9,016 nucleotides of DNA from JAHIEZ01 sp964598275 (GTDB lineage: Bacteria > Patescibacteriota > Microgenomatia > UBA12405): contig CAZRAZ010000028.1 of NCBI GenBank assembly GCA_964598275.1, forward strand, positions 1-9,016. The letters are read 5' to 3'. Below the pieces are notes generated by a model, which was given only the letters and a program-made list of their open reading frames with translations, made no database searches and was not told the DNA's origin. This document shows positions 6,922-9,016 of this stretch, one piece after another (positions within the stretch are counted from its first letter, which is position 1; each line of letters opens with the position of its first letter). A program made the translations under genes and the position numbers.

Positions 6922-7209
6922 ATGACAACAGTAAACATATCATTAACTAGTGACCAGCTGACTTGGATTAATAAAAAGGCAGAAGACTTGGGTTTTGCCA
7001 ACAGAAGTGAGTTTGTGAGAAATGTGTTGAGATTTTTGGCAAAAAGAGATGATCTGTTGGCTGATGTATCTGATTATCCCTTTGTTAGTCCGAAAACCAG
7101 AAGTAAAACAAAAGTGGTGAAGGAATTTGCTAATACGGGAAAATATAGTAAGGAGTTTTTGAAGGATTTGGAAGAGGGGTTGTCCAGATCAAATTATTTT
7201 GATAAATGA
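6922..7209 (+). CDS. Ribbon-helix-helix antitoxin (ParD/CopG-like)
   Basis: A 95-residue protein. The N-terminal MTTVNISLTSDQLTWINKKA and GFANRSEFVRNVLRFL (residues about 24-39) form a typical RHH DNA-binding domain. The remainder (about 44-95) is charged, with KEFANTGKYSKEFLKDLEEGLSR-like helices near 67-90, the kind of tail that wraps a toxin in type II systems (family knowledge). The start at 6922 was preferred over an in-frame TTG at 6907 because the promoter -10 covers 6911-6916. The gene ends in ATGA (7206-7209), overlapping a possible downstream toxin start, but that frame stops after 15 codons, so the antitoxin now appears to stand alone. It may autoregulate through its own promoter, or cross-regulate the related RHH gene at 5347 given the shared upstream motifs (inference). 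Confidence 0.85.
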   Translation: MTTVNISLTSDQLTWINKKAEDLGFANRSEFVRNVLRFLAKRDDLLADVSDYPFVSPKTRSKTKVVKEFANTGKYSKEFLKDLEEGLSRSNYFDK

Positions 7210-7253
7210 AAATAATAAAAATAGATTCGGAAGTAGAGAGATATTGGCAGTAA
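7206..7253 (+). pseudogene. Possible remnant of the cognate toxin gene
   Basis: An ATG overlaps the RHH stop as ATGA and reads MKIIKIDSEVERYWQ before TAA. The overlap and the opening resemble the start of a small toxin gene downstream of its antitoxin. Reading through the TAA adds only 12 codons (RIIDKGFRKRRG) before a TGA, and another frame is open to about 7301 (GSNGLSIKDLGKGEGERD then TAA). No toxin domain is recognisable, so a decayed or truncated toxin is a suggestion from position only. The rest of this short gap to 7298 contains a 10-bp palindrome TTATCGATAA at 7258-7267 and nothing else that I recognise. Confidence 0.25.
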
Positions 7254-7298
7254 CGGATTATCGATAAAGGATTTAGGAAAAGGCGAGGGTGAGAGGGA

Positions 7299-7586
7299 TT
7301 AAGAAAAGGAAACTTGAAGTTCCGAGTTTAGAGCACTAGCTACTCTTTTCAATAAAGACAAGGACGGGTTTCCATTCATGGCCTCAATTCTTGAAATTGC
7401 GGCTTGAGAAGTGCCAATTTTTTGAGCTAAATCTCTTTGTGACATTTTTTTTGCTATTCTAGCCTCAATTAGTTTGCAGGCGAGTTTGTATTCTACCTCG
7501 CTTTCTTCCCAAACTTTTTTAAACTCCGGATCTTTGAGACTTTCCCGAAGATCGTCTTTGAAAGTGTATATTTTTTGTTTATTCAT
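7299..7586 (-). CDS. Orphan XRE/HigA-like antitoxin-type regulator
   Basis: A 95-residue protein with a lambda-repressor-like HTH at about 37-90. SQRDLAQKIG (49-58) and the recognition helix TSQAAISRIEA (59-69) are followed by NPSLSLLKRVASALNSELQVSF, the usual HTH_3/HigA ending. The N-terminal DPEFKKVWEESEVEYKLACKL (about 19-39) is common in antitoxins encoded after HigB/RelE toxins. No toxin lies on either side: upstream the strand is non-coding for about 140 bp, and downstream the neighbour is the convergent RHH gene. It is therefore an orphan antitoxin or a free-standing regulator. The ATG at 7586 lies at the predicted transcription start, and the promoter is overlain by an imperfect palindrome, so autorepression is likely. 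It is related to the HTH gene at 8137-8433, but the sequences are clearly diverged. Confidence 0.9.
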   Translation of the reverse strand: MNKQKIYTFKDDLRESLKDPEFKKVWEESEVEYKLACKLIEARIAKKMSQRDLAQKIGTSQAAISRIEAMNGNPSLSLLKRVASALNSELQVSFS

Positions 7587-7592
7587 GTAGTT

Positions 7593-7620
7593 ATGATATC
7601 AGATATGATGTCATAGTCAA
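7593..7620 (-). promoter_or_regulatory. Promoter and palindromic operator of the orphan XRE gene
   Basis: On the minus strand TTGACT (7620-7615), a 16-bp spacer and TATCAT (7598-7593), then AACTAC and the ATG at 7586: a leaderless arrangement. The imperfect palindrome ATGATATCAGATATGATGTCAT (7593-7614) matches its own complement at 18 of 22 positions and spans the whole spacer and -10. This is where an XRE autorepressor would be expected to bind. Confidence 0.65.
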
Positions 7621-7668
7621 TGATCGGATTGCCAGGTGTGATATCTATTCATGGATATTTGAATCTTC

Positions 7669-7727
7669 CCTCGGTTACTCGGGATTTCGCTTCGCTCAAC
7701 TTTTCGAGGTGTTTTTTTAGTTTTTTT
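7669..7727 (+). other. Intergenic element with weak CCTCG/CGAGG stem and T-tracts
   Basis: CCTCGGTT (7669-7676) can pair with AAC...CGAGG (7698-7709) across a long loop containing TTCGCTTCGCTC, followed by TGTTTTTTT and GTTTTTTT. CTCGG is also directly repeated (CTCGGTTACTCGG). The T-tracts suit plus-strand termination, but no plus-strand gene ends nearby and the stem is short, so a terminator is doubtful. The GGGATTTCGCTTCGCTCAAC wording resembles dispersed repeats I recall from CPR scaffolds; this is unverified. Confidence 0.3.
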
Positions 7728-8136
7728 AATAAAAAACGATATTGAGGGATTGGGGGAGGTTGTCGCTACCGACGGAGGCGGAGATGAGAAATTTACCGAC
7801 AACAGAAGAGGTGAGATCGAAGGTGGCTTTGCCGTATTGGTCGGTTTGAGGTTGAATGGCTTTTTGAGAAAGAGGGGCGGGGAGAGATAGAGTGACGGTT
7901 TGGTTGGCAACGCCCAAGCCCTGGCCGTCGAGAATAAAGACGGTGATGCGGATGAATTGCTGACCGTCGGCTTTGGCGGCAACCGGGGAGGCAAAAAGAT
8001 AGGAGTTGGCGGTGATGGGAGTAGAGGAAGGAGAAGAGGCGCGGTTTAAGAAAATAAGGGGGCGGTAGATGAAGAGAGCAGCGATAAGAAGAGTGAGAGG
8101 GAGAAGGATGAGAGGGATTAAAAGTTTGCGGTTCAT
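7726..8136 (-). CDS. Small membrane-anchored Big_1 (Ig-like) domain protein
   Basis: A 136-residue protein. MNRKLLIPLI through about residue 30 is a basic start plus hydrophobic segment (signal anchor). A Ser/Pro/Thr linker (NRASSPSSTP, 31-40) leads to one bacterial Ig-like group 1 domain at about 48-135: KADGQQFIRITVFILDGQGLGVANQTVTL-like first strands, then the diagnostic TDQYGKATFDLTSS (98-111) and a closing GKFLISASVGSDNLPQSLNIVF. Big_1 domains in intimin/invasin-type proteins are extracellular spacers or adhesion modules; here a single domain sits on a membrane anchor facing outward. The ATG at 8136 directly follows the stop of the HTH gene (TAA then ATG, no gap), so it is probably expressed from the same transcript. 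No catalytic function is implied. What a one-domain Big_1 protein does in this setting is unknown. Confidence 0.85.
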   Translation of the reverse strand: MNRKLLIPLILLPLTLLIAALFIYRPLIFLNRASSPSSTPITANSYLFASPVAAKADGQQFIRITVFILDGQGLGVANQTVTLSLPAPLSQKAIQPQTDQYGKATFDLTSSVVGKFLISASVGSDNLPQSLNIVFY

Positions 8137-8433
8137 TTAGGGGTTGATGGTAATGGTAAGGGAATGGTTGAGAGCGGTGGCCAGACGTTCTAAAAGAGCT
8201 AATGAGGGTTTTTGGGTGCCGGTTTCTAATCTGGAAATAACCGGTTGCTTACTGCCGATTTTGACGGCGAGGTCTTGTTGGCTTAGTTTTTGTTGTAGAC
8301 GAAGATTGATTAAGTTTTTGGCCAGTTGATATTGGTACTCAATTTTGTCGCTTTCAGCTTTTACTGCTTTGTTTTTGAGTAGTCTTTTTTGGTATTGTGA
8401 CCAGGTGGTGAGGTTTGTTAGTTTTCTTTTCAT
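8137..8433 (-). CDS. higA: HigA-like XRE antitoxin
   Basis: A 98-residue protein: a variable N-terminal arm (about 1-37), then an HTH_3 domain at about 38-94 with SQQDLAVKIG (51-60), recognition helix SKQPVISRLE (61-70) and KPSLALLERLATALNHSLTI. It follows a RelE/HigB-fold toxin on the same strand with 21 bp between them, the toxin-first order of HigBA systems, in which HigA neutralises HigB and represses the operon. A near-consensus promoter (8440-8468) overlapping the end of the toxin gene should let the antitoxin be made independently; the start codon lies at the predicted transcription start. A perfect 7-bp inverted repeat spans this promoter. The stop is directly followed by the ATG of the Big_1 protein gene. 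Confidence 0.9.
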   Translation of the reverse strand: MKRKLTNLTTWSQYQKRLLKNKAVKAESDKIEYQYQLAKNLINLRLQQKLSQQDLAVKIGSKQPVISRLETGTQKPSLALLERLATALNHSLTITINP

Positions 8434-8439
8434 GACTAG

Positions 8440-8468
8440 ATTATAACTTATTTGTTATAAGAATTCAA
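8440..8468 (-). promoter_or_regulatory. Internal higA promoter with inverted-repeat operator
   Basis: On the minus strand TTGAAT (8468-8463), a 17-bp spacer and a perfect TATAAT (8445-8440), then CTAGTC and the higA ATG at 8433, again leaderless. TTATAAC (8441-8447) and GTTATAA (8454-8460) form a perfect inverted repeat with a 6-bp centre inside the promoter, a likely HigA binding site. The -35 lies in the last codons of higB. Confidence 0.7.
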
Positions 8469-8799
8469 GAGTTCTTTTGGTGGCAAGTTTGATTTCTTTA
8501 ATGGGTGTTTTTTTTGATTTTTTAATAAAAACGTGAGCGATTAAGAAAGATTGTGAATTTACGGTGGAAAAAAGAAGTCTGATTTGTGGATGTCCGGTAA
8601 TTCTTAACTCGAAGATATCCGGTTTTTGTTTAATTTTTTTGAGCCATTTGGTTTGAAGTAAAGTAAGCCCGTAAGTTTCTAATAATCGGAGGCCATTTCT
8701 GATTTTGGCGATATTTTTTGGATTTTGTTGGTTAATAAAGTCGGTGATGGGTTGTTTGTCAGAAACAGTTTTGTATAGGTAAATTTTGTAGGAGGACAT
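8455..8799 (-). CDS. higB: HigB/RelE-superfamily toxin (Gp49-like)
   Basis: A 114-residue protein of the phage-derived Gp49/HigB branch (PF05973 type). Features in order are a two-helix start (about 15-43), WLKKIKQKPDIFELRI (52-67) with the conserved E64-L-R66, R74 in the following IRLLF strand, and the signature HVFIKKSKKTP (89-99) followed by EIKLATKR (102-109). These proteins are ribosome-dependent mRNA interferases in characterised relatives; activity here is inferred from retention of the basic residues R66, R74, K93 and K94. The length is normal. The ATG at 8799 starts 7 bp after the stop of an upstream membrane protein gene. No Shine-Dalgarno is seen and the preceding bases are AT-rich (AATTTAAAATATAA), so toxin translation may depend on read-through from upstream or on a weak promoter. 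The paired antitoxin follows directly. Confidence 0.92.
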   Translation of the reverse strand: MSSYKIYLYKTVSDKQPITDFINQQNPKNIAKIRNGLRLLETYGLTLLQTKWLKKIKQKPDIFELRITGHPQIRLLFSTVNSQSFLIAHVFIKKSKKTPIKEIKLATKRTLEFL

Positions 8800-8806
8800 T
8801 TATATT

Positions 8807-9016
8807 TTAAATTGAGATTTTTTCGGGGAGAGCTCGATTTGGGGGTGAAGCGATGACTGGTAAAGCTAATGGCACCGGGTAATAGTGGCGGCGGCGGAAG
8901 AGAAGAAAGTAAAAAATAAGGGAAAGAGGGATGATAAGAAGAAAAAGAAGAAGGAAAGAAAAAAGGCGGGGGAGGGAATAGAAGAGGGTGTTGGATTTGG
9001 GAGAAGGGTTGTCCTG
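8807..9016 (-). CDS. C-terminal end of a membrane-anchored protein (5' part beyond window)
   Basis: The minus frame is open from the right edge to a TAA at 8807-8809 (69 residues plus stop). It reads as a polar linker (QDNPSPKSN), one transmembrane segment at about residues 17-40 of the fragment (FSFLLLFLLIIPLSLIFYFLLF), then RRRHYYPVP and a Pro-rich cytoplasmic tail. A hydrophobic helix followed directly by an Arg cluster is the usual stop-transfer design of a surface protein with an extracellular N-terminal part. No family can be named from the tail. It lies 7 bp upstream of higB on the same strand, so the two are probably co-transcribed. The underlying DNA is strongly purine/pyrimidine-biased, so a chance open frame cannot be fully excluded. 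Confidence 0.6.
   Translation of the reverse strand, partial: QDNPSPKSNTLFYSLPRLFSFLLLFLLIIPLSLIFYFLLFRRRHYYPVPLALPVIASPPNRALPEKISI

Noticed and set aside
7669..7727. Rho-independent terminator
   Set aside because: The stem is only about 5-8 pairs with a long loop, and the T-tract side suits plus-strand transcription, where no gene ends nearby.
7617..7994. Alternative minus-strand frame overlapping the Big_1 gene
   Set aside because: Pro/Ser-rich product without a domain; the overlapping frame 7726-8136 encodes a signal anchor and a Big_1 domain.
1..9016. Recoded TGA (code 25, Gracilibacteria/Absconditabacteria)
   Set aside because: Several intact genes end in TGA at positions that give normal-length proteins and coupled overlaps, and no recognised domain needs TGA read-through.

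Overview
The window looks like a chromosomal segment of a Candidate Phyla Radiation (Patescibacteria) bacterium, most likely a Microgenomates-like lineage. This is an inference from gene style, not from a marker gene: a giant DUF2341/LamG surface protein, many very small toxin-antitoxin type genes, tight gene overlaps, few Shine-Dalgarno sequences and a GxxExxY gene. TGA serves as a stop codon at several gene ends (GxxExxY, AbiEi, the RHH gene at 6922), so the genetic code is standard code 11, not the recoded code of Gracilibacteria/Absconditabacteria. No rRNA, tRNA, CRISPR array or complete insertion sequence is visible.

Left half (1-5347, minus strand): a tandem of three overlapping genes read right to left. 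They are a 55-residue ribbon-helix-helix (RHH) DNA-binding protein, a GxxExxY-family PD-(D/E)XK nuclease-fold protein, and a very large exported repeat protein of at least 1580 residues (signal/anchor, DUF2341, then at least six LamG domains) that runs off the left edge. The RHH/GxxExxY overlap is 8 bp. The GxxExxY/LamG overlap is a GTGA, and it lies within a small cluster of degenerate 13-bp repeats.

Centre (5348-7300): a divergent control region packed with copies of a CGGAGG-(n)-GTGAC motif in opposing orientations separates the RHH gene from a plus-strand AbiEi/AbiEii type IV toxin-antitoxin pair. About 40 bp of the control region (GTGACT..ACC.CGGAGGAGTGACT..TTTGAAGTTGACAA) recurs ahead of the next plus-strand gene, an RHH antitoxin. 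That antitoxin is followed by only a 15-codon stump where a toxin gene would be expected.

Right part (7299-9016, minus strand): an orphan XRE/HigA-like regulator with a palindrome over its promoter. Next comes a run, in transcription order, of the C-terminal end of a membrane-anchored protein (partial), a HigB/RelE-like toxin, a HigA-like antitoxin with its own internal promoter, and a small membrane-anchored Ig-like (Big_1) protein.

Two themes tie the window together. First, it is a toxin-antitoxin/regulator island lying between cell-surface protein genes. Second, the four small regulator genes (5347-, 6922+, 7586-, 8433-) all appear to have a -10 box ending about 5-6 nt before the ATG, predicting leaderless mRNAs, whereas the abiE operon has a short leader with a weak ribosome binding site.
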